A stretch of DNA of 64,000 nucleotides from Massilia antarctica (GCF_015689335.1 NZ_CP065053.1:6510001-6574000), one strand, 5' to 3'; shown: positions 18,493 through 26,796, counted from the first letter of the stretch. Notes: generated by a model not told the origin, from the sequence alone. Numbers and translations are program-made.

Positions 18493-18840
18493 TCAGTCGG
18501 ATCCGGTCCAGGCATCGATCAGCGGCCCGACCACGACGTCCTCAAGCAAAGCTTGATTCTCCAGCCAGGCGCCGACCGACGCACGGTGACACTCGCCTAA
18601 GGGAGCGAACCTCACGCCCGAGGAGACAACGCCGTGAAACGCCTCAGTGCCGCCGCCGCCGAACACAAGGCCTTGCCCCTCGATCGCAACGTCGATGAAC
18701 TCGTCCAGCATTGCATACAGCGCGGGCCGGGCCGGCGCGCCGCGATAACGGGCGTTGACGGCGAAGCTGAACTCCTGAAACTCGCCGACATGCTTTTTCT
18801 TCCGTTGGCGCCGGTTCAAGCGGTGCGTTGCGCGGGTCAT
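18493..18840 (-). CDS. YggL family (DUF469) ribosome-associated protein
   Basis: 115 residues. The opening RLNRRQRKKKHVGEFQE is the YggL signature, and the rest fits: FEFSFAV strand, ALYAMLDEFIDVAIEGQGL, and the acidic C-terminal half. E. coli YggL binds the 50S subunit. Start at 18840. It is followed on the left by the LprI-like gene. Family assignment is firm; its role here is inferred from E. coli. Confidence 0.87.
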   Translation of the reverse strand: MTRATHRLNRRQRKKKHVGEFQEFSFAVNARYRGAPARPALYAMLDEFIDVAIEGQGLVFGGGGTEAFHGVVSSGVRFAPLGECHRASVGAWLENQALLEDVVVGPLIDAWTGSD

Positions 18841-19065
18841 CGTGTTTTCTCCATTCGTCCTTCATCTGCCATGCGATCAATATTGATATCTTGCAATCCA
18901 CGCGTCTGTCGCGTATTCCCCACGATAATGTTGTATTTCTGCCTAAAAAAATGCTTAGAGGCACATTGCTCAATCACATCGATCATTGCTCATTGAATAA
19001 TACGCAAAGACAAGCCATACTTCTTGTCCGCCCGTACCGCAGGCGACTTAATGATTGGAGAGAGC

Positions 19066-19686
19066 ATGTTGATTGTATGGGGTAAGCGTACGTATGGCGC
19101 AGTGTACAAGGTCGGTGACACGTCGGTGAAAACCGTCTTTGGACACTTGTGGTATCTGCCTCTGTTCCCGATGAGCAGCCATTATGTCGACGGCAAGACT
19201 GGCGCTTCGTTCGAACTCAACGGCATGAATGGCCGCTCGGTACTGTGCGGCTACATGCGCGTCTGGCTCCCGCTGGTGTTCGTGTCCTTCCTGATGAGCT
19301 TTCAGGCCGACCACAGCGGCGTCAAGATGTTCTCGGGGCTGGCGATGTTTCTGCTGGCCGCGCTCGTGATCGGTTCCTATGTGTTCGACAAAAAAGTCGT
19401 CAGCCCGTCAACCGTCCAGGTGCGCAGTATGATGAAGCGGCATTTCGGCGTGGCCGTCGATCCGTACGAGTGCCTGACCAGCCTGCAGATGGAAATCGAT
19501 GAGCGGATGCGCGCGCACAGCGCCGGCTCGCTGGACGCTTTCTGGTACAAAAATCTGCTCAACTCGCCTTCCGCCCAGCCGGAAATCGTCGAGCTGGCCG
19601 TCCTGCGCGCGCGCTGCGACCAGCACGACAAGCCGCTGCAACAGCTCGCCCTGCGAAAACTGCCTGGCGCGCGTACGGTGGCGTAA
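19066..19686 (+). CDS. hypothetical membrane protein
   Basis: 206 residues from ATG 19066, behind GGAGAG. It begins MLIVWGKRTYGAVYKVGDTS, followed by VFGHLWYLPLFPMSSHYV, a pattern seen in small bacterial membrane proteins that start with a zinc-ribbon-like segment, though here the cysteines are absent. Two adjacent membrane helices (about 78-98 and 103-125) lie between an N-terminal and a C-terminal soluble domain of about 80 residues. No family name is assigned. The upstream 225 bases are AT-richer than the surroundings and should hold its promoter. Confidence 0.7.
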   Translation: MLIVWGKRTYGAVYKVGDTSVKTVFGHLWYLPLFPMSSHYVDGKTGASFELNGMNGRSVLCGYMRVWLPLVFVSFLMSFQADHSGVKMFSGLAMFLLAALVIGSYVFDKKVVSPSTVQVRSMMKRHFGVAVDPYECLTSLQMEIDERMRAHSAGSLDAFWYKNLLNSPSAQPEIVELAVLRARCDQHDKPLQQLALRKLPGARTVA

Positions 19687-19771
19687 ATCGCGCGATTCGC
19701 TGGCGGCATGTGACCATGCGCCCGTGCCGCCAGCCCCCGCCCTTCACTGCCTGCCTTGTTGACGCAGGTCT

Positions 19772-19800
19772 AACCCCGTTTTCCTCATCGCTCCGTTTAA
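19772..19800 (+). promoter_or_regulatory. ECF-like promoter, copy in front of DUF4349 gene
   Basis: AACCCCG (19772-19778), 15 bases, then CGTTTAA (19794-19800), ending 89 bases ahead of the DUF4349 start. The same two boxes with the same 15-base spacing precede three of the cysteine-rich paralogs downstream, which is why this is called as a promoter. The AAC and CGT cores are typical of ECF sigma factor promoters. No sigma factor gene is in the window. Confidence 0.6.
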
Positions 19801-19889
19801 AGAACGAGGGCAAGCTATTTGTCCCTCTTGCCGCAGCCTCCAATTCGCCGGACCGCTGCCTTCTTCGATCGACAAACGCAAGGATTGCC

Positions 19890-20966
19890 ATGATGGACCT
19901 GAAACCTGTGACGCGCGCCGCCGGCTGCATCACCCTGCTCGCCTTGATGGCGGCATGTTCAAAAAAAGAAGCGATGGTGGCACCGCAGGGAAGCCCTGCC
20001 GCCATGATGGCGGCCGATACAGCCGCGGCGCCGGCTGCGGCTGAGTCCGCGGCGCCCGCCGCGCCGGCACCACCGCCACCACCGCCGCCAACGGAGAGTC
20101 GACGCGCGGCGAGCAAGCCAAGCCCTGTCCTCCAGGGCAAGGCACTCACCACGGCAAGCGCCGCCCAGCAGATGGCTGGAGGCGCAGGCATGGGCGCCAA
20201 CACCGATGGCGAGCGCAAGTTCATCCGCTCCGCGAGCGCGCACTTTCGGGTCAAGGACGTGTATGTGGCCGCGCTCGGCATTGAAGACACCGTTGCCGGC
20301 CATGGCGGTTTCGTCGTCAAGAACGATATCCGTACCGAAAGCGTGAATACCCAGCGCCATCCGGCCGGCGAGGGCAAGTTGATCGAGCTGAACGAATATA
20401 CCGTGCAGGGGCATCTGATCGTGCGCGTGCCAAGTTCCAAGACGCAGGAGTTCCTGCGCGCGATTGCCGCTCATGTGGTGTTTTTGGACGAGCGCACCTA
20501 CGCGGCCCACGACGCGCAATTCGACCTGCTGCGCCAGCAGTTGCAAGCCATGCGCGAGCAGGAAACGCAAAACGAGCTGGGCGACGCCGTCCGGGATGGC
20601 GGCAAGCTGGTGCAAAAAACGGACGCGATTGCCATGCGCAACGATGTCAAGGGCGCGCGCGATGCCGCCATTCTCGCGAAGAAGGAATTCGAGGACCAGG
20701 TGGCGTTCAGCACCATTGACCTGACCCTGATCCAGCCATCACGCGTGCTGCAAAGCGAGCGGATCGATCTAAACAGCGTGTCGCGCCAGTTCCGTCCCGG
20801 CTTCGCCAGCCAGCTGCGCGAGCAGTTGCGCGGCGGCTGGGAAGGTGCGCAGGCATTCTTCCTGGCCTTGGCCGGGCTGTGGCCGCTATTGCTGATCGCC
20901 GCTGCAAGCACTCTGGTGCTGCGGCGCGTGCTGCGGCGTCAGAAAAAAACCGTCGCGCCGGAGTAA
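19890..20966 (+). CDS. DUF4349 lipoprotein
   Basis: 358 residues from ATG 19890 (behind AAGGA). The signal peptide ends in LMAAC, a lipobox, so the protein is probably lipid-anchored. A low-complexity Ala/Pro linker (about 30-75) includes a run of seven prolines. The DUF4349 domain follows (IRSASAHFRVKDVYVAALGI, GHLIVRVPSSKTQEFLRAI), then a long coiled coil (about 205-270). A C-terminal membrane helix (about 320-345) is followed by basic residues. DUF4349 proteins are envelope proteins of unknown function. A shared ECF-like promoter ties it to the cysteine-rich paralogs. Confidence 0.88.
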   Translation: MMDLKPVTRAAGCITLLALMAACSKKEAMVAPQGSPAAMMAADTAAAPAAAESAAPAAPAPPPPPPPTESRRAASKPSPVLQGKALTTASAAQQMAGGAGMGANTDGERKFIRSASAHFRVKDVYVAALGIEDTVAGHGGFVVKNDIRTESVNTQRHPAGEGKLIELNEYTVQGHLIVRVPSSKTQEFLRAIAAHVVFLDERTYAAHDAQFDLLRQQLQAMREQETQNELGDAVRDGGKLVQKTDAIAMRNDVKGARDAAILAKKEFEDQVAFSTIDLTLIQPSRVLQSERIDLNSVSRQFRPGFASQLREQLRGGWEGAQAFFLALAGLWPLLLIAAASTLVLRRVLRRQKKTVAPE

Positions 20967-21045
20967 GGGCTGGCGCAGCGGCAGCGCTGCGGGTCCGTTG
21001 GTGCGGGCAGCGCGCCCGATGTCATGCGCCGGACGTTACGCGGGC

Positions 21046-21558
21046 TCAGGCCACGCTCTGATCGCGCCGCGGCAGGCGCCAGTCCTTGCGGATGAAGTGG
21101 CAGGTGTAGCCGGACGGATTGCGCACCAGATAGTCCTGGTGCTCCGGTTCGGCTTCCCAGAACGGCCCTGCCGGCGCCAGCTCGGTGACGACTTTTCCGG
21201 GCCACATGCCGGAGGCGTCGACGTCGGCGATGGTGTCGAGCGCGCTCGCCTTCTGCGCGTTGTTGGTGTAGAAAATGGCCGAGCGGTAACTCATGCCGGT
21301 ATCGTTGCCTTGGCGGTTGACGGTGGAGGGATCATGGATCTGGAAAAAAAATTCCAGCAATTGGCGGTAACTGAGCACGTCAGGATCGAACACGATGTCG
21401 ATGGCTTCCGCGTGCGTGCCGTGGTTGCGGTAGGTGGCGTTGGGCACGTCGCCGCCCGAGTAACCGACGCGGGTGGACGTGACGCCGGGCATTTTACGAA
21501 TCAAGTCTTGCATGCCCCAAAAACATCCGCCGGCCAGGATTGCTTGTTCTGATTTCAT
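21046..21558 (-). CDS. msrA: peptide methionine sulfoxide reductase MsrA
   Basis: 170 residues. [10 protein letters not shown] carries the catalytic cysteine of MsrA, and the rest fits the fold: [41 protein letters not shown], and [10 protein letters not shown]. It reduces methionine-S-sulfoxide in proteins and free methionine, protecting against oxidative damage. No signal peptide, so cytoplasmic. It has no fused MsrB domain. It lies between the DUF4349 gene (convergent) and the cysteine-rich array. Confidence 0.95.
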   Translation of the reverse strand: MKSEQAILAGGCFWGMQDLIRKMPGVTSTRVGYSGGDVPNATYRNHGTHAEAIDIVFDPDVLSYRQLLEFFFQIHDPSTVNRQGNDTGMSYRSAIFYTNNAQKASALDTIADVDASGMWPGKVVTELAPAGPFWEAEPEHQDYLVRNPSGYTCHFIRKDWRLPRRDQSVA

Positions 21559-21782
21559 GTGTGCCTTTCGTTGTCACCGCTGCGCGGCATCGGCAATAGA
21601 TGGGACGCGAAAGGGTAATTGCAATAGAGCGGCGGAAACGACCGGCCGATCAATCTCCCGATTTGTACAATCAAGGTGCGCATCTTCACTATGCAGCACG
21701 AGAGCGAACAATGACACAACAAGAACAAGTCAGCCAGGCACAAGCCGCGCCGGATGCAGGCCCGTTCCAGCGCATGTTCGCT

Positions 21783-22292
21783 TTACTCCACCGCAGGGCC
21801 AGAGGATGCCGGTGACGGATCCAATTCCGGATGGGCGGGGGGCGGCATCTCGCCCATGACAAACATGCCAGGAGCTGGAGGCTTGACCGCCGCGTCGGTG
21901 CTATCGATTGAAACGCGCTGCTCATCGCCACCGGTACAGCCGATAGCGGACAACGCGAGCAGCGCCGCGCCGGCAATGCCTGGCAGTTTGCGCCACGCCT
22001 GGCGCACCGCGGCGCGCGGGCTGTCGCCGCAATCGCCGCAATCGCCGCTCATCACGGTCCCATCCGGGCGCCTGTAAAAGCGCACGCACAGCTCACCCCT
22101 ACTGTTTTCCGCCATCAGCGCAGCCGCTTGCGTGGCGGGCATGGCGGACAGGTTGAATACGCTCTTGTTGCAGTCGTTGCAGTGACGTACACGATCATCG
22201 CCCTTCATCTTGTCCCATGACGCCGTGCAGGGCGATGCGATCTCGATACGCTGCAGGGTAATCGGCTGGTCGTGCGCGCGGGTTTGTTTCAT
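21783..22292 (-). CDS. cysteine-rich membrane protein, paralog 1 of 4
   Basis: 169 residues. The start at 22292 is chosen by matching the other paralogs. The N-terminal domain has Cys22 (SPCTASW), Cys38 and Cys41 (RHCNDC), the motif NLSAM and Cys69 (LCVRFYRR), then DGTVM and a further CGDCG. The four spaced cysteines look like a metal-binding ribbon. A basic stretch and one hydrophobic helix ending SAIGC (Cys119) follow, then a Pro-rich tail. The domain resembles one I recall at the N-terminus of Bacteroidetes and myxobacterial proteins (CxxxW...CxxC...LSxM...CVR); function unknown. An ECF-like promoter lies 65 bases upstream. Confidence 0.75.
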   Translation of the reverse strand: MKQTRAHDQPITLQRIEIASPCTASWDKMKGDDRVRHCNDCNKSVFNLSAMPATQAAALMAENSRGELCVRFYRRPDGTVMSGDCGDCGDSPRAAVRQAWRKLPGIAGAALLALSAIGCTGGDEQRVSIDSTDAAVKPPAPGMFVMGEMPPPAHPELDPSPASSGPAVE

Positions 22293-22357
22293 GATGAAGT
22301 CCATTTCTATTCGATAAATCAGGAGGGCCGACTGAACATGTGCATATCGGCTACTTC

Positions 22358-22386
22358 TTGAACGGCCTTCCCGTGCGCACGGGGTC
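22358..22386 (-). promoter_or_regulatory. ECF-like promoter of cysteine-rich paralog 1
   Basis: On the minus strand GACCCCG (22386-22380), 15 bases, then CGTTCAA (22364-22358). It ends 65 bases before the start codon at 22292, almost the same distance as in paralogs 2 and 4. The sequence between promoter and start is also similar to that of paralog 4 (shared GTAGCCGA and CAGTCGG blocks). Confidence 0.6.
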
Positions 22387-22491
22387 AAACACGTCCGAAT
22401 CATTTTCCTGTTGCGGGCATCGCATGGCAGCGGCGCACATGCACTACATGTTTGCTAAAATCGGCTGATTGTTTTTCAAGGTTGCACCGTC

Positions 22492-22509
22492 AGGCCTCGG
22501 GCGAGGCCT
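22492..22509. repeat. inverted repeat AGGCCTC-N4-GAGGCCT
   Basis: A perfect 7-base inverted repeat with a GGGC loop lies 27 bases ahead of the DUF6585 start. There is no T-run, so it is more likely an operator or mRNA hairpin than a terminator. Confidence 0.35.
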
Positions 22510-22536
22510 ATTCACCATCGATGACGAAAGCGAGCG

Positions 22537-23349
22537 ATGACACACATTGAACAGGCAAGCGGTGCGCAAGAGCTGGGCCCATTGATGGCCACCTACGGCA
22601 AAAGCCGCTCATTCCTGTTCGTTGGCTGGTTCATGGCGGCGCTGTTCGCCCTGGTCGGGCTCTTTGTGCTGTGGCTGACCACCCGGATTGGGCCGAATTT
22701 CCGCTTCGGTGGCGATGTATCGCTGCTGTATGCAGTCGGATTTGGCGCGCTGGCGCTTGGCGCGGCGATTGCGTTCTTTATCTGGCGCCTGGCCGCGTCA
22801 CAGCCGGTTTTCCAGCTGTTCGACAATGGCATCCGCGCGAGCGGACCGGATGGCGATCATGTCACCCTGTACCGCGATCTGGAAGACCTGTACACCTTCT
22901 TTTATGGTGGCATCGGCTATCGCGCCGCGGCGAATGCGCCGTGGACGTTTATCGGCAGCCGCATCCACAAGTTCGGCGAATTGAGCGAGCGTTTGCGCGC
23001 CCTTCAGGTGGCGCACCGGGGCGAAGTATTGCACCAGCAGCTACAGGCGGGAAAGCCGGTGACCTTCCGCTATCTTGAGGACAGCGTGGCCCAATCAAAA
23101 AGCATGGTCGCTTCGCGCAATATGAACTTCCCCACCTTCGAGATGGCCCTGACCGCGCATCGGTTGCAGATCGGGCAGAAAAGCATCGATATCGGCCGCA
23201 TCGCCAACATCAACACCAATGTGTGGACCGAGACATCGAGCATCATGGACGTCGATGGCAAGGTGTTTCACAAGGTTCATCCGAGTTCGATCCTGTCGTT
23301 TGATCTGCTATGCGCACTGATCGCGCGGCAGCAGCAAGCGATGCGGTAG
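22537..23349 (+). CDS. DUF6585-like membrane protein
   Basis: 270 residues. Two membrane helices (about 28-50 and 63-86) are followed by a soluble domain: FQLFDNGIRASGPDGDHVTLYRDL, a Tyr/Phe-rich loop, RIHKFGELSERLRAL, and a final VFHKVHPSSILSFDLLCALI. This matches the DUF6585 pattern, a family with a PH-like domain of unknown role. It is divergent from paralog 1 and convergent with paralog 2 of the cysteine-rich array. Confidence 0.7.
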   Translation: MTHIEQASGAQELGPLMATYGKSRSFLFVGWFMAALFALVGLFVLWLTTRIGPNFRFGGDVSLLYAVGFGALALGAAIAFFIWRLAASQPVFQLFDNGIRASGPDGDHVTLYRDLEDLYTFFYGGIGYRAAANAPWTFIGSRIHKFGELSERLRALQVAHRGEVLHQQLQAGKPVTFRYLEDSVAQSKSMVASRNMNFPTFEMALTAHRLQIGQKSIDIGRIANINTNVWTETSSIMDVDGKVFHKVHPSSILSFDLLCALIARQQQAMR

Positions 23350-23391
23350 CAAGCACTCACGCTCCAGGCGGGAGATGCGCCGCCGGTCCGA

Positions 23392-24003
23392 TTAACGGGT
23401 ACAGATGCCTTTACTGTCCACGAGTACATGCGGCATCGAGTGTCCCGCTTGAGGCTTTCCGATCAGTTGCTGTACCTGAGCATCCTTTTCACACTGCCGC
23501 GCGCCCTTGGGGGACGATGCCGTTGGCGCAATGACCGCCGGGGCAGGAGCTGGAGCGCTCGGAGGCAGCGCGCCCATCAGAACCGTCATTGGCGGTTCAG
23601 GGTTGACCGTTGCGCCGGCAGTCACTGCCGGTACGGGCTGGCTTTCGCGCGTGGAACAGCCGGCTGCGGACAAGGCGAGCACCGCGGCGCCCGCAATACC
23701 GGGCAATCTGCGCCATGGCTGGCGCGCCACGGGGCGCACGCTGTCGCCGCCATCGCTGGACACAACGCTGCCGTCCTGGCGCTTGTCCATCCGCACACAC
23801 AAATCGCCATCGACGTTGCCCGCGATGAGCGCGGCCGCTTCCGCGGCGGGCATGGCGGAGAGATTGACGACGTTCTTGTTGCAATCCTTGCAGTGACGAA
23901 CACGATGATCGCCCGTCATGGCGTCCCATGACGCGCTACACGGCAAGGGAATCTCGATACGGTGCAGTTCGATTGGCTGGTGCTGCGCGCGCGGTGGTTT
24001 CAT
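23392..24003 (-). CDS. cysteine-rich membrane protein, paralog 2 of 4
   Basis: 203 residues from ATG 24003. It has the same plan as its paralogs: Cys22, Cys38/Cys41 (RHCKDC), NLSAM and Cys69 (DLCVRM), then DGSVV. The extra cysteine seen in the other three (DCG) is replaced here (SDGGDS). The hydrophobic helix (GIAGAAVLALSAAGC) is followed by a Pro/Ala-rich stretch. Unlike its paralogs it has a C-terminal extension of about 40 residues with two cysteines (QCEKDAQ...GICTR), so it has diverged. An ECF-like promoter lies 63 bases upstream. Confidence 0.75.
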   Translation of the reverse strand: MKPPRAQHQPIELHRIEIPLPCSASWDAMTGDHRVRHCKDCNKNVVNLSAMPAAEAAALIAGNVDGDLCVRMDKRQDGSVVSSDGGDSVRPVARQPWRRLPGIAGAAVLALSAAGCSTRESQPVPAVTAGATVNPEPPMTVLMGALPPSAPAPAPAVIAPTASSPKGARQCEKDAQVQQLIGKPQAGHSMPHVLVDSKGICTR

Positions 24004-24066
24004 GGTGACATCCGTTTCGTTGAATGGGTCAGAGGCCGGGATGGATATCTCCACATCCGTACAGGG

Positions 24067-24095
24067 TGAAACGGCCGAGCCAGGCAAACGGGGTT
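24067..24095 (-). promoter_or_regulatory. ECF-like promoter of cysteine-rich paralog 2
   Basis: On the minus strand AACCCCG (24095-24089), 15 bases, then CGTTTCA (24073-24067), ending 63 bases before the start codon. Same boxes and spacing as at 19772, 22358 and 26768. Confidence 0.62.
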
Positions 24096-24254
24096 CATTT
24101 TGTCGAAAGAATTTCCGGCATCGGCGGCAGCACTGGCATGACCGTTGTTCTGAATAATGCGACACGGAAGGCCGCGAGCATGGCGCCCGCTCCGATTATC
24201 AGCATTGTCTCCACGCCCGGAGCGCCGCACGGCCAGCTTGCCGACGGCCTTGGC

Positions 24255-24908
24255 TTACGCGTGGGTGCCGGAATCGGCGCTGCTGCCAAGGTCCCGATTG
24301 GCCGGCTGAGCATCCTTGTCGACTTTCTGGCCAGGCAAGGGCTCGCTTGTCGGCGCGGGTTCCACCTCGTCCGGCACGGCTTGCGGCGCTTCCGCTTGTC
24401 GACCGGGCGCGTGCGTGCGCGGCGCTTTGCGCCCTGTCGGTGGCTTGGGTACCTCCTCCACGATCATCGCGCCGACCATCAGTTCCATCTCGGGCGCTAC
24501 CATATCGAGCGCGACGGTAACCACGTTTTCCTTCGGCGCCGTCTCGCCGGTGCTACAAGCGGCCGCGGAGAGGGCCAGGACTGCAGCGCCCACCAAGCGC
24601 GGCAGCGAGCGCGCCGGTGGGCGCCCGGACGACTCCGGGACTGCGCCGCAATCGCTGGTCATGACCGTGCCATCCCGGCGGCGGTAAAACTTGACGCACA
24701 GCTCGCCCTTCAGATTGCCGGCGACAAGGGCCGCCGCTTCGGATTCGGTCATGGCGGACAGGTCGAACACATTCTTTTTACAATCACCGCAATACCGCAC
24801 GCGGGCGTCGCCCGCCATCTCGTCCCACGATGACACGCATGGCACGGGAATGCTGAAACGATGCAGTGCAAGCGTGCTGGTAAGCTTCGCGGGGTGTGTC
24901 GTGGTCAT
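24255..24908 (-). CDS. cysteine-rich membrane protein, paralog 3 of 4
   Basis: 217 residues from ATG 24908. Cys24 (VPCVSSW), Cys40/Cys43 (RYCGDC), DLSAM, Cys71 (ELCVKFYRR) and DCG are kept, shifted by two residues relative to the other copies. The hydrophobic helix ends LSAAACSTGE. The tail is longer and charged (KPPTGRKAPRTHAPGRQ). This is the most divergent copy. I find no AACCCCG/CGTTT promoter in the 91 bases between it and the RNA ligase gene upstream on the same strand, so it may be co-transcribed with that gene. Confidence 0.74.
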   Translation of the reverse strand: MTTTHPAKLTSTLALHRFSIPVPCVSSWDEMAGDARVRYCGDCKKNVFDLSAMTESEAAALVAGNLKGELCVKFYRRRDGTVMTSDCGAVPESSGRPPARSLPRLVGAAVLALSAAACSTGETAPKENVVTVALDMVAPEMELMVGAMIVEEVPKPPTGRKAPRTHAPGRQAEAPQAVPDEVEPAPTSEPLPGQKVDKDAQPANRDLGSSADSGTHA

Positions 24909-24999
24909 ATTTCTTTCTGTGCAGTGATTGCTTGATCCGACGGTGGAACGTCCGGATCATGATAACAACGCCAAGAAACGCCTTCAGCCCAGTCCGCTG

Positions 25000-25983
25000 C
25001 TACTTTTCGCCCAGCAGAAACTTGTTGCTGATGGCCTTGAAACTGACATCCGCACCCAGGCACTTGAATACCAGCCCTTCACGCTCGGTGCTTGCATTGA
25101 GCGCACTCTTGGCTTCCGCGCTGGCCAGCAGCGATGCGACGGTCGCGCCGGCCAGGTTTTGACTGTCCAGCACGGGGCAATGCCGGATGCCGGCACCGTC
25201 GAGGAAAGCCATCCGTTCAGCGGGCTTGAGGTAGCGGCCGCTGTCGATATCGTAGACATCGAACACGTGCAGTTGCGGCGCGCCGACGCCGTAGGGATTG
25301 CCCTGGACGCCAGGCCCGATCAGCTCGCCTTGCACGGCCAGATTGCGCCCGCTGGCGCGCAGCAGCGCTTCGAGCTTGTGGTCGCGCGCGGCCTTCCAAT
25401 AGGAATTGCCCTCGGTTTCCAACAAATCCAGATTGCGGCTGCAAACACCAAATTCGCCTTGGAACAGATAAGCGGTCAGGCTGGAGCCGTCGAGCTTTTC
25501 GCTCACTTCCCACTCCAGGCCGGCGCCCACCCATTCTTCGAGCTCATCCACGAGGTTCTGGATGCGCTCCTGATTGGTTTTCCGTACAAACGAAGGAAAC
25601 GGCCCTTTCACGATGCCCTGGAGCTCGGCGGGAACCGGCGGCTCGTACTTTTGAATGCCCAGCGCATCGGTGAGGTCATCGCCATCGTTGGCGCCGTCTG
25701 GCGCGGGCAGCAACAGGCCCTGGCTGATCTGTCCGCGCAATTTGATGGTGCGCAGCCGCGCGCCGGCGACGCCATTGAACTCGCGCTTGTCCTTGCACAG
25801 GAAAGGCGCGAGCGCTTCGGGCACCCAGGAATCGACTTCCAGATACAGGGCGTTGCCGCCAATCTGACATTCGCCCTTCTTCGAGACGACCTTCCAGCCG
25901 TCGACCGTGACGCATTCGATCGCATCCGCGCCCGGAATCGGCGCAATATCGATGACCTTGCGAACGGTTGCTAATTTACGCAT
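25000..25983 (-). CDS. RNA ligase (ATP), DRB0094/Rnl5 type
   Basis: 327 residues. An N-terminal OB-like domain (about 1-120, starting MRKLATVRKVIDIAPIPGAD) is joined to a nucleotidyltransferase domain. The latter has motif I EKLDGSS (Lys163, the residue expected to carry AMP), later EGLVFK (motif IV) and SFKAISNKFLL (motif V). This arrangement is that of Deinococcus DraRnl, which seals 3'-OH/5'-phosphate nicks in RNA-containing duplexes. It would act in RNA repair. The gene sits between paralogs 3 and 4 of the cysteine-rich array on the same strand, 124 bases after paralog 4. No companion end-healing enzyme is seen nearby. Confidence 0.9.
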   Translation of the reverse strand: MRKLATVRKVIDIAPIPGADAIECVTVDGWKVVSKKGECQIGGNALYLEVDSWVPEALAPFLCKDKREFNGVAGARLRTIKLRGQISQGLLLPAPDGANDGDDLTDALGIQKYEPPVPAELQGIVKGPFPSFVRKTNQERIQNLVDELEEWVGAGLEWEVSEKLDGSSLTAYLFQGEFGVCSRNLDLLETEGNSYWKAARDHKLEALLRASGRNLAVQGELIGPGVQGNPYGVGAPQLHVFDVYDIDSGRYLKPAERMAFLDGAGIRHCPVLDSQNLAGATVASLLASAEAKSALNASTEREGLVFKCLGADVSFKAISNKFLLGEK

Positions 25984-26107
25984 GTATTATTCCTGATTGG
26001 TTCACTATCATTAACTTGGTCCTGACGCATTTTTTCAGCGACGATTTCTCCGATCTCGGCATGCCCCGCCCAGGCATCTCCACGGCCCGCTCCGCTCCGC
26101 TCGCCAC

Positions 26108-26704
26108 TTATCGTGCGCGCCGCTTGGCGCTTTTGTTCGCTTGCTTGACGGGTTGCCGCGGTGCCGCAGCGTTACCCAGCCATTCCACCGGCTTGGCGTC
26201 TTTTGCTTGCTGCCCACCTTGTCCGGCAGGCTTCGCGTCGTCGGCAACGTCCCGCATCGTCGGCGGCGGTGCGCCCATCATCACCATCATCGGCGGTGGA
26301 GGCACCGTCGGCGCGGGGGCATCAACCGTGGAGACAGGCACAGGGTCGCTCACGGCGCAGCCAGCGGCGGATAAAGCCAGCATGGCCGCACCTGCCATGA
26401 AAGGCAGCTTGCGCCACGCCTGGCGGACGGCGGCGCGCGGGCTATCGCCGCAGTCGCTGGTCATGACCGTGCCGTCCTGGCGTTGATAAAACCGCACGCA
26501 CAGCTTGCCATCATGGTTGTCCGCCAGCAGCGCGGCCGCGTCGGCTTGCGCCATGGCCGAGAGATTGAACACGTTCTTGTTACAGTCCTTGCAATGGCGG
26601 ACGCGATCGTCGCCTTTCATCTTGTCCCATGACGCCGTGCAGGGAGAAGCGATGTCGATGTGCCGCAGTGCGATCGACTGCTGGTGGACGCTGGATTGCT
26701 GCAT
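26108..26704 (-). CDS. cysteine-rich membrane protein, paralog 4 of 4
   Basis: 198 residues from ATG 26704. Cys22 (SPCTASWDKMKGDDRVRH), Cys38/Cys41, NLSAM, Cys69 (KLCVRFYQR) and DCG match paralog 1 almost exactly over the first 100 residues. The hydrophobic helix (FMAGAAMLALSAAGC) is followed by a Pro/Met-rich segment and a basic C-terminus (KQANKSAKRRAR). Paralogs 1 and 4 also share upstream sequence, so they are probably the most recent duplicates although they lie furthest apart. An ECF-like promoter lies 63 bases upstream. Confidence 0.75.
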   Translation of the reverse strand: MQQSSVHQQSIALRHIDIASPCTASWDKMKGDDRVRHCKDCNKNVFNLSAMAQADAAALLADNHDGKLCVRFYQRQDGTVMTSDCGDSPRAAVRQAWRKLPFMAGAAMLALSAAGCAVSDPVPVSTVDAPAPTVPPPPMMVMMGAPPPTMRDVADDAKPAGQGGQQAKDAKPVEWLGNAAAPRQPVKQANKSAKRRAR

Positions 26705-26767
26705 GTGGAAATCCGTTTCTGATAATTGGAGGGATCCGACTGGAGATAGCGACGTCGGCTACATCAT

Positions 26768-26796
26768 GAAACGGACCCGGCGTGCAAGCGGGGTTA
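26768..26796 (-). promoter_or_regulatory. ECF-like promoter of cysteine-rich paralog 4
   Basis: On the minus strand AACCCCG (26796-26790), 15 bases, then CGTTTCA (26774-26768), ending 63 bases before the start codon. Identical boxes and spacing to the paralog 2 promoter. Confidence 0.62.

Noticed and set aside
24950..24964. 15-base sequence shared exactly with 54010-54024 (GTCCGGATCATGATA)
   Set aside because: It lies ahead of paralog 3 and of the membrane/XRE pair, but a 15-base match is expected about once by chance in a window of this size.
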